From the NCBI GenBank assembly GCA_964508975.1, contig CAZDVQ010000037.1, forward strand, positions 1-45,578: a stretch of DNA of 45,578 nucleotides. The letters are read 5' to 3'. Origin of the DNA: CAZDVQ01 sp964508975. GTDB taxonomy: Bacteria; Bacteroidota; Bacteroidia; Chitinophagales; Saprospiraceae. Below the pieces are notes generated by a model. It made no database searches and had not been told where the DNA came from. It saw nothing but the letters and a program-made list of their open reading frames with translations. Position 1 is the first letter of the stretch, and the number at the start of each line of letters is the position of its first letter. Made by a program: the position numbers and the translations under genes. This document shows, in pieces, positions 7,109-15,268 of this stretch.

Positions 7109-7822
7109 ATGAGTTTTTTAAGCGCCGAATGGCGAAAACTAGCCATAGCCAACTACAGCGTTGACCCACAAATGCTGGAACCTTACTTGCCTTACGGCAC
7201 CGAACTCGATTTATGGGAGGGCCACTGCTATGTCAGCCTCGTGGGTTTCATGTTCCTCGATACCCGCTTATTGGGCATTAAAGTTCCTTTTCACGTTAAC
7301 TTTGAGGAGGTTAACCTGCGCTTTTACGTGAAACGCTTTGAAGATGGCACTTGGAAAAGAGGCGTGGTTTTTATCAAGGAACTCGTGCCCAAGCTTGCGC
7401 TTAGCCTGGTGGCCAACTGGGTATACAATGAAAATTACGAAACCTTACCCATGTCGCACCAATGGCTCGAACAGGATACGCACCGCGAGGTTGTTTACCG
7501 CTGGAAAAAAGCCGGACAATGGCAATCGTTCCAAGTAAAGGCAAGCCTCGATGCCCAAGATATGCCTCTCGGCTCCGAACCCGAGTTTATTACCGAACAC
7601 TACTGGGGCTACGCCCGTAAAACGCCACAACGCACCAACGAATACGAGGTGACGCACCCGCGCTGGCAAGTATACACCGTACAGGACTACAAGATTTCAG
7701 TTGACTTCAAGTTGGTGTACGGACCTGATTTTGCGGCCCTGAACAATATGGTACCTAATTCGGTGATGCTGGCCGAGGGCTCCAAAATTACTGTCGAACC
7801 CAAAAAGAAGATTAAAGCGTAG
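7109..7822 (+). CDS. DUF2071 family protein (YqjF-like)
   Basis: 237 aa, matching the DUF2071/COG3361 family, which is widespread but lacks an assigned reaction. Typical family features are visible: the N-terminal WRKLAIANYSVDPQMLEPYLPYG, the YVSLVGFMF strand, PFHVNFEEVNLRFYVK, and GVVFIKELVP. No signal peptide or membrane segment is seen, so it is probably cytoplasmic. The MazG-like gene follows after 4 bases, so the two are likely co-transcribed. Confidence 0.85.
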   Translation: MSFLSAEWRKLAIANYSVDPQMLEPYLPYGTELDLWEGHCYVSLVGFMFLDTRLLGIKVPFHVNFEEVNLRFYVKRFEDGTWKRGVVFIKELVPKLALSLVANWVYNENYETLPMSHQWLEQDTHREVVYRWKKAGQWQSFQVKASLDAQDMPLGSEPEFITEHYWGYARKTPQRTNEYEVTHPRWQVYTVQDYKISVDFKLVYGPDFAALNNMVPNSVMLAEGSKITVEPKKKIKA

Positions 7823-7826
7823 TCAC

Positions 7827-8129
7827 ATGACCGAACAACAATTTAACGAGATTGTCGCTTGGCAACAGCAAACCTTCCCACAATCTACAGCCCTCAGCAA
7901 AATGGCCCACCTGGCCGAGGAACTGGAAGAGCTCGTGGCCGATTTAAAATCAAATGCCCCCGATAGAAGGCTTGAATTTGCCGATTGCTTTTTCTTGCTG
8001 TTTGGTGCCGCTGCATCCGATGGTATGAGCTACAATGATATCTGCCAGGCCATCCAAGAAAAGTTTGACATCAACAAGTCCCGCCAATGGGGCAAACCCG
8101 ATGCGGACGGGGTGGTGCGGCATGTGTGA
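7827..8129 (+). CDS. MazG-like nucleotide pyrophosphohydrolase family protein
   Basis: 100 aa, all-alpha, with the metal-binding pattern of the MazG-like superfamily: EELEELVADL near residue 32 and EFADCFFLLF near residue 50 (E...D). Relatives (DUF550 and dATP/dGTP pyrophosphohydrolase groups) hydrolyse NTPs or dNTPs to monophosphates. The real substrate cannot be read. It is probably translated together with the DUF2071 gene upstream. It converges on glgB with only 4 bases between stop codons and no visible terminator. Confidence 0.75.
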   Translation: MTEQQFNEIVAWQQQTFPQSTALSKMAHLAEELEELVADLKSNAPDRRLEFADCFFLLFGAAASDGMSYNDICQAIQEKFDINKSRQWGKPDADGVVRHV

Positions 8130-8133
8130 TTAG

Positions 8134-10044
8134 CTATCCCACCGCAAACACCATCACTGCCAGCGGGGCTAGGTTAATCTCCATAGAGTGATCGCGGCCT
8201 TGCCAGCTCAGCGCTTCTACCTTGATATTACTGTTCAAGGCGTTTGAACCGCCAAACTCGGTCGCATCACTGTTGAGGACTTCCGTCCAGTTACCTTTGA
8301 ACGGTAAACCAATACGGTATGCTTGGCGTAGGGCTGGCGTCATGTTGGCCACCACCACGATGGTGTCTTTCTTTTTCTCTGCTTTGCGGATGAATACCAA
8401 TACACTGTTTTCGCTATCGGAATAGTCAATCCACTCAAAACCTTCGGCTTCGAATGCTAGGCCGTAGCAGGCGGCTTGATTTTGGTAAAAGTGGTTGAGG
8501 GTTTTAACCCAGTTGTTTACGCCCTTGTGGAAACGATATTGTAAAAGCTGCCAATCCACACAGCTTTCGTGGTTCCATTCGCTGGTTTGGCCTATATCCC
8601 CGCCCATAAACAGCAATTTGTGTCCAGGGTGCATGTACATCATACCGTACAGCAAACGTAAGTTGGCAAATTGTTGCCACTCGTCGCCGGGCATGCGTTG
8701 AATGAGTGAGCCTTTCCCGTGAACCACCTCGTCATGCGATAGCGGCAACATGAAGTTTTCGGTAAAGGCGTACATGAGGCTAAAGGTAATATCGTGCTGG
8801 TGATACTTGCGGTGAATAGGGTCCTTTTTGAAATAGTTGAGGGTGTCGTGCATCCAGCCCATCATCCACTTTTGGCCGAAGCCGAGTCCGCCCAAGTATG
8901 CTGGCCTTGATACGCCCGGGAAAGCCGTCGACTCCTCGGCGATGGTTACAGTGTCAGGGTAGTTTTGGTAAACGGCTTCGTTGAACTCGCGTAAAAACGA
9001 GATGGCATCTAGGTTTTCGCGGCCACCGTGCTCGTTGGGAATCCATTCACCATCCTTGCGGGAATAATCCAAGTACAACATAGATGCCACGGCATCTACG
9101 CGAAGACCGTCCACGTGGAAAAGGTCGAGCCAGTACAAGGCATTTGAAATGAGGAAGGCCCGAACTTCATAACGGCCATAGTTGAAAATAAGGCTTTTCC
9201 AGTCGGGGTGAAAACCTTTGCGCGGATCAGCATGCTCAAAGAGGGCGGTGCCGTCAAACTTGCCCAAGCCGTGCAAATCCTCCGGGAAATGCGATGGCAC
9301 CCAATCGAGTAACACGCCGATACCCGCTTGGTGGAATGCATCTATGAGGTACATGAAATCTTGTGGGGTGCCGTAACGCGAGCTTGGGGCAAAATAGCCT
9401 GTAATCTGGTAACCCCAAGAACCGTAGAAAGGGTGCTCCATCACGGGCATAAACTCAATGTGGGTGTAGCCCATCTCTCTGACGTAGGGCACCATTTTAT
9501 CGGCCATCTCGCGGTAGCTAAGCTGGCGATTTTGCTCGTCGCCAACACGGTCCCAAGAGCCGATGTGTACTTCGTAAACACAGAAAGGTTTATCGTGGGC
9601 TGCTTGTTTCGACCTGTTTTTCAGGTAGGTTTTATCTTTCCAAGTGTACGTTCTATCCCATACCACCGAGGCGGTGCGGGGCGGTGTTTCCCAGTACAGG
9701 GCAAAAGGATCACCTTTCTCCAGTTGTTGGTCGTACTCGTGCGAGTGGATGAAGTACTTGTATATGGTACCTTTCTGTACGCCGGGGATAAAACCTTCCC
9801 AGATGCCAGAGCCGTCGAGTCGAACGAAGAGGTGGTGGCTGGTTTTGTTCCAGCCGTTAAAATCGCCAATAACGGATACAGCTTTAGCGTTAGGTGCCCA
9901 AACGGCAAAGAAGGTACCTTTAACGCCTTCTAGTTCGAGTAGGTGGCTGCCCAACATGTTGTAAAGCCTGTAGTGTTTGCCTGCTTTGAATAACTCAACA
10001 TCTTGTTGGGTCATCAGGCTGTGTACGTATACGTTCTGGTTCAT
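8134..10044 (-). CDS. glgB: 1,4-alpha-glucan branching enzyme
   Basis: It makes the alpha-1,6 branches of glycogen (GH13). Order of domains over 636 aa: an N-terminal CBM48 (VWAPNAKAVSVIGDFNGWN, about residues 48-66), then a TIM barrel with the nucleophile D317 (DGLRVDAVA), the acid/base E370 (TIAEES) and the third carboxylate D438 (LSHDEVVHGKGS), then a C-terminal beta domain. The length fits bacterial GlgB lacking the extra N1 domain. No other glycogen gene is adjacent apart from the small CBM48 protein upstream on the same strand at 10379-10690, from which a repeat block separates it. Confidence 0.96.
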   Translation of the reverse strand: MNQNVYVHSLMTQQDVELFKAGKHYRLYNMLGSHLLELEGVKGTFFAVWAPNAKAVSVIGDFNGWNKTSHHLFVRLDGSGIWEGFIPGVQKGTIYKYFIHSHEYDQQLEKGDPFALYWETPPRTASVVWDRTYTWKDKTYLKNRSKQAAHDKPFCVYEVHIGSWDRVGDEQNRQLSYREMADKMVPYVREMGYTHIEFMPVMEHPFYGSWGYQITGYFAPSSRYGTPQDFMYLIDAFHQAGIGVLLDWVPSHFPEDLHGLGKFDGTALFEHADPRKGFHPDWKSLIFNYGRYEVRAFLISNALYWLDLFHVDGLRVDAVASMLYLDYSRKDGEWIPNEHGGRENLDAISFLREFNEAVYQNYPDTVTIAEESTAFPGVSRPAYLGGLGFGQKWMMGWMHDTLNYFKKDPIHRKYHQHDITFSLMYAFTENFMLPLSHDEVVHGKGSLIQRMPGDEWQQFANLRLLYGMMYMHPGHKLLFMGGDIGQTSEWNHESCVDWQLLQYRFHKGVNNWVKTLNHFYQNQAACYGLAFEAEGFEWIDYSDSENSVLVFIRKAEKKKDTIVVVANMTPALRQAYRIGLPFKGNWTEVLNSDATEFGGSNALNSNIKVEALSWQGRDHSMEINLAPLAVMVFAVG

Positions 10045-10080
10045 GTGCTATGATTGTGTATTACCTTGCAAGAAACCGCG

Positions 10081-10213
10081 TTAGCTGGCCGGAGCGTGGA
10101 CGCGTAGCGGCCAGTGCCGCAGGCACCGACCGTCCAGGGAGCGCGTAGGACAGCGGCGGCGCGTATGTAGGGGCGTATCGCATACGCCCCGCGTAGCGGC
10201 GCAACGCCCAAAA
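10081..10213 (-). repeat. GC-rich palindromic block, family 1, with a GTAG hairpin
   Basis: Inverted relative to the block at 6.9 kb: its head reads TTTTGGGCG on minus at the right end. On plus at 10167-10190 it holds GTAG followed by GGGCGTATCGCATACGCCCC, a REP-like unit. It lies in the glgB leader region. Confidence 0.75.
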
Positions 10214-10243
10214 TAGATTAAATGAATAAGGGAGTAAAGGAGG
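10214..10243 (-). repeat. Degenerate heptamer repeat, TTATTCN type
   Basis: On minus it reads CCTTTACTCCCTTATTCATT and onward into the block head, nearly the same leader as at 6893-6925. Confidence 0.65.
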
Positions 10244-10279
10244 AAATGATGCGATTTTTGCGTTTTTGAGATTTCGTTC

Positions 10280-10304
10280 GTAGAGACGCAATGCCTTGCG
10301 TCTT
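10280..10304 (+). repeat. REP-like GTAG hairpin
   Basis: GTAG is followed by the palindrome AGACGCAATGCCTTGCGTCT. It belongs with the similar AGACGCAC hairpins at 14216 and 31657. Confidence 0.6.
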
Positions 10305-10325
10305 CTAGTTTTGCGTTTTTGGGCC

Positions 10326-10361
10326 AAAAAACAAAGGCAAAGATATTCATCTTTGCCTTTG
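10326..10361 (-). terminator. Terminator of the CBM48 gene
   Basis: The CAAAGGCAAAGAT/ATCTTTGCCTTTG stem is followed by T's on the minus strand, 18 bases past the stop codon. Confidence 0.85.
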
Positions 10362-10378
10362 CGTGTGTGGAAAATCCG

Positions 10379-10690
10379 TTAAACCAGGACAACCGAATTT
10401 TCGGCGCCGAAGGGGCCTGGCACATACTGGTCGGCTTCCCAATCGTTTTCCCATTGCTGGGTGTTGATCAAGTAGCGGAACTGGTAAGCTTTGCCAGCTT
10501 CGAGCTCGATAACGGTTTTGTACTGGCCTGATTTTAAACGCTCCATGGTGATGGCGTCTGCGATTTTCCAGTCGTTGAAATCACCTACAAGCGCTACGCT
10601 GTCGGTCGTGTTTTCAACGGCTTCAGCAGGTAGGGTAAAGGTTACTTTACACACCGGCTTGGTCTTGAGGTACTGCTTTTTCAAAGACAT
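10379..10690 (-). CDS. Small CBM48 (isoamylase early-set / AMPK-beta type) protein
   Basis: 103 aa, essentially one glycogen-binding early-set domain: SVALVGDFNDWK near residue 31, YQFRYLIN near 68, and ADQYVPGPFGAENSVV at the end. It has no catalytic part and no signal peptide. Stand-alone proteins of this kind occur in Bacteroidota, where a role in carbohydrate sensing or glycogen attachment is inferred, not shown. The position upstream of glgB on the same strand supports a link to glycogen. It has a -7 box at 10720-10727 and its own terminator. Confidence 0.8.
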   Translation of the reverse strand: MSLKKQYLKTKPVCKVTFTLPAEAVENTTDSVALVGDFNDWKIADAITMERLKSGQYKTVIELEAGKAYQFRYLINTQQWENDWEADQYVPGPFGAENSVVLV

Positions 10691-10719
10691 ACAAAGAGAT
10701 AATTGATTGATTGGTAGTG

Positions 10720-10727
10720 CAAAGATA
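10720..10727 (-). promoter_or_regulatory. -7 box of the CBM48 gene
   Basis: CAAAGATA on plus is TATCTTTG on minus, 29 bases before the start codon. Confidence 0.5.
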
Positions 10728-10919
10728 TTACTTTTTTACTACTTAGTGTAAAATTTACACTAAATTAATTTGGTGCGTGCGCCTCCCCCCGGCGCGCAGG
10801 ATTGATTGGTTCTATTTTTCGTTGTGATTTACCACCCCGTCTGCGCTACGTGGCGTTTTACGCCACCTGCACATCTAACCCTCCTTTGCATTGCTACGAT
10901 TAGGACACATCTTTTGATG

Positions 10920-11058
10920 CTGCCCGTAGGGCAGCCCCTTTTGGTAGCCCCGGGTCAGCGAAGCGCAACCCGGGGTTTAAGGCCGCAACAGGAAAACCGT
11001 GGCGGCAAGCCGATTGGCAGGTACGATACAGAAATCGCCACGGAACGGTAGCCGTTCG
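10920..11058 (+). repeat. Complex REP element, copy D
   Basis: A diverged full copy about 8 kb from the RAYT: CTGCCCGTAGGGCAG hairpin, GGTAG, the GGGT.../...ACCC palindrome (here GGGTCAGCGAAGCGCAACCC), CCGTGGCG/CGCCACGG stem, and a terminal GGTAG within AACGGTAGCCGTT (11045-11057). The order of parts is kept although the spacer sequence differs from copies A and C. The stretch 10741-10919 before it shows no gene. Confidence 0.8.
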
Positions 11059-11093
11059 TTAAGTTGTTCAAGCACGTAAACTAGTGGAATTAT

Positions 11094-11310
11094 TTTTCTT
11101 CGTTCTTTTGTCTTGATACAAAAGAACCAAAAAATCAAGGCTGTGACGCCCGAGCCTGAAAACCAGTCCATAAAACCTAAATCCCAAAAACTCGCGAGTG
11201 CCTTTCCTATAACTTTTCGATACGTTTACTGGCTGACAAGACCCGTGCTGGCCTGCAAACGCTCAAACAGTTTGGGCTTTTATACGGTTTTATGGACTGA
11301 TTTTCCGGGC
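11094..11310. repeat. MITE-like imperfect long inverted repeat
   Basis: It starts with a hairpin (GTTCTTTTGTC/GATACAAAAGAAC). It then has an arm GAAAACCAGTCCATAAAACC (from about 11158) with an inverted copy GGTTTTATGGACTGATTTTC (from about 11288). The space between is not coding. The rest of the gap to 11452 shows nothing I can name. Confidence 0.6.
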
Positions 11311-11452
11311 GGCTCGTCCGTCAAGGCCAATCCTTTTTTACCGACCAGTTTGGTAAAAAATCTTTTCAAGTACCACTAGTAAAAAATGTGTCATAATCGT
11401 AGCTTTTCATGGAGGGGCGGATGCGAGCGGAACGAAACGCGTGTAGCCTAGA

Positions 11453-12832
11453 TTAATCCAACAACTCCACTTTCACCTCCACGAGTTCGCGAGGGATTAA
11501 GGTAGGCCAAAGTTTAAGTGTTGTTTTGGCTATTTTACCCCAGTTTGGGTTGGCCACGATGCCTGGAGGGCCGTTGAGCCCGAGGCAAACGATAGATTGT
11601 ATGGCCATTTTGCCCGCGTTTTTATCCTTGTGGCGGATGGTCAAGCGCAAACCTACTTCATTGAGTTGTGCCGTAATGGCGGGGTCGGGTAGGGGAGCGG
11701 CACCATCGTGTATACCGTTGATGCCCACGTAATTAAATTTAACTTCATCGAGCGTGGTGGGGATGCGCGACCAGATTTCGGTACAGGCTTGCTCGAAACG
11801 TTTGGCTTTTTCGAGGGCGTAGGGCCACGAAAAGAAGAAAAACTGCTCGGTGAGGTAACCATCGAGTATGCCCATGGCCAGCTTGAGTTTTTCGGGCCGG
11901 CCGATACCTTTTGCACCGGAGACTTCCACCTGGTCGGGGGCTGTTTCCACGACGTTGATGTGGCTTAAATCCACGATGACATCTGGTGTGATATATGCCT
12001 TAGGGTCATGTATCTCGTACACCAATTGTTCGCGTACGGTGTCGCGACTCACTTTGCCGCCCATGCTTTGCTGGCGGGTAATGGTGGCCGAGCCATCGGC
12101 CTTGACGTGGGCGATGGGGTAAGCCAGGTTGCTCAGGTTGTAATCTTGAGGCCATTCGGCATAAGAATTGCCTCCACTGGCTTGACCGCCACATTCTAGT
12201 ATGTGGCCGACCATAATACCGTTGGCCAGTTGGTCGAGATACTGGTCGTCGTTGATGTCCCAGCCAAACTCGTGCGCAAGTATGCCCACGCACAGCGCGG
12301 GGTCGGCCACACGGCCAGTGAGCACGATATCGGCCCCAAGGTCGAGGGCTTGTTTCACGCCATCAGCACCGATGTAGACATTGGCATTGGTGGTTCGACG
12401 TTCTTGGGCGAAGAAAGATTCGCCACTGTCCATATTTTCGAGCAATAAGCCTTGCGCTTTAAAATCAGGGATTCTGGCCAGCAGGTCATCGCCGTGCACT
12501 ACGGCTATCTTGGGTTTTAAACCTTGGGCCTGCATGGCTGCCTGGAGTTTTCGGGCGGCCGAGAATGGATTCAAGCCACCCGCGTTGGTCACTATTTTTA
12601 TACCGGCGTGCATGGCCATAGGGTAGAGAAAGCGTGCGTTAAAGTCGATGTCGCGGGCATAACCCATCTGCTCGTCCTCGAGTTTATCTTTTTGCAAGAT
12701 GGATAGGGTGAGCTCTGCCAACGCATCCATCATGAGGTAGTCAACGGCTTTTTCGGCAACCATGCTCATGGCCCCCATGGGGCTATCGCCATAAAAACCT
12801 TGAGCGCCACCAATTCGAACTATTTTGTGCAT
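11453..12832 (-). CDS. AtuA / DUF1446 family protein
   Basis: 459 aa. The N-terminus (VRIGGAQGFYGDSPMGAMSMV) and the blocks AHEFGWDIND and GHILECGGQASGGN are typical of the acyclic terpene utilisation AtuA family. In pseudomonads AtuA is tied to citronellol/geraniol breakdown. In Bacteroidota the gene is common without a terpene cluster, so its substrate is unknown here. No other catabolic gene is adjacent. A C-terminal AtuA-like extra domain found in some relatives is absent. A -7 box lies at 12849-12856, 16 bases before the ATG. Confidence 0.85.
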   Translation of the reverse strand: MHKIVRIGGAQGFYGDSPMGAMSMVAEKAVDYLMMDALAELTLSILQKDKLEDEQMGYARDIDFNARFLYPMAMHAGIKIVTNAGGLNPFSAARKLQAAMQAQGLKPKIAVVHGDDLLARIPDFKAQGLLLENMDSGESFFAQERRTTNANVYIGADGVKQALDLGADIVLTGRVADPALCVGILAHEFGWDINDDQYLDQLANGIMVGHILECGGQASGGNSYAEWPQDYNLSNLAYPIAHVKADGSATITRQQSMGGKVSRDTVREQLVYEIHDPKAYITPDVIVDLSHINVVETAPDQVEVSGAKGIGRPEKLKLAMGILDGYLTEQFFFFSWPYALEKAKRFEQACTEIWSRIPTTLDEVKFNYVGINGIHDGAAPLPDPAITAQLNEVGLRLTIRHKDKNAGKMAIQSIVCLGLNGPPGIVANPNWGKIAKTTLKLWPTLIPRELVEVKVELLD

Positions 12833-12848
12833 AATAGTTTAGTTTGTG

Positions 12849-12856
12849 CAAAATTA
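12849..12856 (-). promoter_or_regulatory. -7 box of the AtuA-family gene
   Basis: CAAAATTA on plus is TAATTTTG on minus, a full match to TAnnTTTG. Confidence 0.5.
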
Positions 12857-12862
12857 GAGAAA

Positions 12863-12912
12863 TAGTTGGTAGTTGGTAGTTCATTTATTCAATTCATCTA
12901 TTACTCATTTCT
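12863..12912 (+). repeat. Degenerate heptamer repeat changing type within one array
   Basis: Units AGTTGGT, AGTTGGT, AGTTCAT pass into TTATTCA, ATTCATC and TATTACTC. It is the only array here in which the AGTTGGT type and the TTCAT type are joined, and no GC block is attached. Confidence 0.55.
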
Positions 12913-12984
12913 ACCCCATAAACTGAACGCTCATTCAATTTATAAAATATTATTTATACCTTAGCCCTACAAAAGTCAAATCGA

Positions 12985-14028
12985 ATGAAAAAGTACTTCA
13001 TACTGCTGTGTTTTGCCATGCTTTTCGTGCTTGTTGGAACATCTGCCTGGCGGCCCGCCTCGGGTGAGCCCTATCCTGAACGCTTATCAGATTACGGCCT
13101 TTTTACGGGTGATATTACCCAACACCAACCAGCGGAAAACGTGGTGCCTTACCACTTGAATACCCCATTATTTACCGACTATGCCGAGAAGTGGCGCTTT
13201 ATTAAATTCCCTAAAGGACAAAAGGCGCAGTATCAAGATAGCATCGCTTTTGATTTCCCAGTTGGAACGGTCATTTCCAAAACCTTCTACTATTACAATG
13301 ATCAACGCAAGCCCGAAAAAGGTAAACAGTTGATTGAAACCCGCATCCTGCTTCGCGAAGCAGCAGGTTGGGTGGCCTTACCCTACATTTGGGACGAGGC
13401 CCAAAAAGAAGCCTATCTTGACGTTGCAGGCTTGAGCACCGAGGTGTCGAATATCGATGCTAAAGGCAAAAAACGCAAGTTCAAATATGTGGTCCCCAAC
13501 ATGAACCAGTGCAAAGGCTGCCACTCGCACAAAGGTGAATTCAGGCCCATTGGTCCATCTGCACGACAGTTAAACGGTGATTTTCCATACCCATCTGGCG
13601 CAGAAAACCAGCTACAACACTGGGCTAAACTAGGTTTGATTGATTTACCACAAGATTTCAAATCGGTACCCCAAATGCCTAAATGGGATGATCCGAACGT
13701 AGCTGTAGCTGCACGTGCCCGCGCATATCTCGATGCCAACTGTGGCCATTGCCATAATCCACATGGCCCCGGTAATACCTCGGGTTTGTTCTTGCACTAT
13801 GCCGAAACCGATAAAGGTAAACTAGGTTTTGGTAAAGCCCCCGTGGCCGCTGGCCGAGGTTCGGGTAATCGCAAATACGATATCGTGCCCGGCAATCCCG
13901 ATGCTTCTATCCTCGTGTACCGCATGGAATCGCTCGACCCCGGCATCATGATGCCCGAGGTTGGTCGCACTATGAATCACGTGGAAGGTATTAATTTGGT
14001 GAAACAGTGGATAAAAAGTGAGTTCTGA
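12985..14028 (+). CDS. Diheme c-type cytochrome, SO2930 family
   Basis: 347 aa, exported by an N-terminal signal (MKKYFILLCFAMLFVLVGTSAW). Two haem c motifs are visible: CKGCH near residue 178 and CGHCH near residue 252. The pattern YPERLSDYGLF and the NQCKGCHSHKGEFRPIGP context are typical of the SO2930-type family, often encoded with outer-membrane or repeat proteins. It is probably an electron carrier or oxidase-like protein of the periplasm or cell surface, with the partner unknown. The last codons and the TGA lie inside a heptamer repeat (14018-14055). The outer-membrane-like gene at 14372 follows on the same strand. Confidence 0.85.
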   Translation: MKKYFILLCFAMLFVLVGTSAWRPASGEPYPERLSDYGLFTGDITQHQPAENVVPYHLNTPLFTDYAEKWRFIKFPKGQKAQYQDSIAFDFPVGTVISKTFYYYNDQRKPEKGKQLIETRILLREAAGWVALPYIWDEAQKEAYLDVAGLSTEVSNIDAKGKKRKFKYVVPNMNQCKGCHSHKGEFRPIGPSARQLNGDFPYPSGAENQLQHWAKLGLIDLPQDFKSVPQMPKWDDPNVAVAARARAYLDANCGHCHNPHGPGNTSGLFLHYAETDKGKLGFGKAPVAAGRGSGNRKYDIVPGNPDASILVYRMESLDPGIMMPEVGRTMNHVEGINLVKQWIKSEF

Positions 14029-14055
14029 GTTGTAAGATGTGAGTTGTAAGATGTA
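14018..14055 (+). repeat. Heptamer repeat overlapping a stop codon, GTAAGAT type
   Basis: Units GTGAGTT, CTGAGTT, GTAAGAT, GTGAGTT, GTAAGAT, GTAA. The TGA stop of the cytochrome gene (14026-14028) is inside the second unit. Confidence 0.7.
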
Positions 14056-14100
14056 ATCGGCTTAGTTTTATAAACTTAGAATAATAAGCATGATTCCCAT

Positions 14101-14264
14101 GTAGGGGCGGGGCTTGCCTCGCCCAATAACCCCCGCTACCAACGGACGCGCAGCGGCCTGTGCAGTGGAGGGGGTCGACGCATCGCGTCGGGGGGAGGCA
14201 CCCTAAGAGATCAGCGTAGAGACGCACAATTGTGCGCTTAATAGGGGCGGGGCTTGCCCACACC
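14101..14264. repeat. GC-rich block, family 3, with GTAG hairpins
   Basis: It opens with GTAG plus GGGCGGGGCTTGCCTCGCCC (14101-14124) and contains the family-3 core (inverted: GTGCCTCCCCCCGACGC... and GACCCCCTCCACTGCAC). Then come GTAG at 14216-14219 with the palindrome CGCACAATTGTGCG, and a second GGGGCGGGGCTTGCCC. Its relatives are at 24.35 and 31.55 kb. The rest of the gap, to 14371, shows no gene. Confidence 0.7.
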
Positions 14265-14371
14265 CAACCCCAAAGCCAATCTTACACGTTTGAAAAGGGT
14301 ACCTAGCCTAAACCTTATGGGCTTTATTGAACCATTGCAGCCCAACGCTGTTTGTACCCAAAACCAAACCA

Positions 14372-15262
14372 ATGAAATGTATTAAAGTAATCATGCTTTG
14401 CCTATTGTTTGGCCCATTACAAGCCCAAAGTCCTTGGGTGCCTGGCCAAGGCAATGGCTTGCTGAGCACCAACCTCTCCGCTATATTACCCTACAACGCA
14501 ACCTTCAACGCTGGTGGCGAAGATAGATTATACAACAAGCAGGTGCTCGATATGACCCTCGGCATTTACGGAGAGTACGGTGTTACGGAGCGCTTGGCCT
14601 TTATTGGAAACCTCCCATTGAAGTATCTATCAACCACGGCGTACAGCGGCGAAAGCTGTAGCACTTGTGCCTTTACGGCTACAGAAGGCAATATAGCCGG
14701 ACTGGCAAATACCACCTTTGGGGCAAAATACGTGCTGTACAACAAAGGGTTAATCGTTTCAAGTCAATTTACGATTGATGCCCCAACAGGTAGGTTCGAC
14801 AATGCTACGGCGCTTCGAACTGGCTACAACGATTGGGGCTTTACCCCCATGGTGAGTATCGGTGCAGGCTTGGGCAATGCCTATGTGTACGGCTACGGCG
14901 GATTACAATTTACCACCGGCAACATCAGTCACGGCACCAACTCCGGCTTTGAAGCAGGCTATGGCTTCTTCAAAAAACGCTTTTACTTGGCTGTAGGCTC
15001 TAATGTGCGTTTATCCTTGAACAACGTGCCCAACACCGAGCCTATTGACAATATTTACAACGCCCTGTACGTCAATAACCAAGAGTGGGTGTCTATGTAT
15101 GTCAAGCTTTTGTACATGCTTAAGACAGATCAAACCGGGATACAATTTGTGTTTGGTGGAGCACCTTATGCAAATCAATCGGCTATTGCACCTTCTTTAA
15201 ATATCGGTTTTTTCAATAAATTCATTCAAGAAAGAACGGTCACTATCGTACCAAGCTTCTAG
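14372..15262 (+). CDS. Predicted outer-membrane beta-barrel protein
   Basis: I choose ATG 14372, giving a clean signal peptide (MKCIKVIMLCLLFGPLQAQ); the upstream in-frame ATG adds 15 residues before it. The 296-aa protein has alternating beta-strands with aromatic ends (GIYGEYGVTERLAFIGNLPL, AGYGFFKKRFYLAVGSNVRL) and closes with strand-like TVTIVPSF, ending in F as outer-membrane barrels do. It resembles transporter-like barrels of the phenol MetA/transporter type found in Bacteroidota. The position behind the diheme cytochrome suggests a joint role in the outer membrane, but no partner is proven. Confidence 0.7.
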   Translation: MKCIKVIMLCLLFGPLQAQSPWVPGQGNGLLSTNLSAILPYNATFNAGGEDRLYNKQVLDMTLGIYGEYGVTERLAFIGNLPLKYLSTTAYSGESCSTCAFTATEGNIAGLANTTFGAKYVLYNKGLIVSSQFTIDAPTGRFDNATALRTGYNDWGFTPMVSIGAGLGNAYVYGYGGLQFTTGNISHGTNSGFEAGYGFFKKRFYLAVGSNVRLSLNNVPNTEPIDNIYNALYVNNQEWVSMYVKLLYMLKTDQTGIQFVFGGAPYANQSAIAPSLNIGFFNKFIQERTVTIVPSF

Positions 15263-15268
15263 TATTAC

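Noticed and set aside
8222..9964. Plus-strand ORFs up to 201 aa over glgB (and similar ones over sucC, sdhA and ribD)
   Set aside because: They are shadows of well-identified genes in GC-balanced DNA, with no family features of their own.
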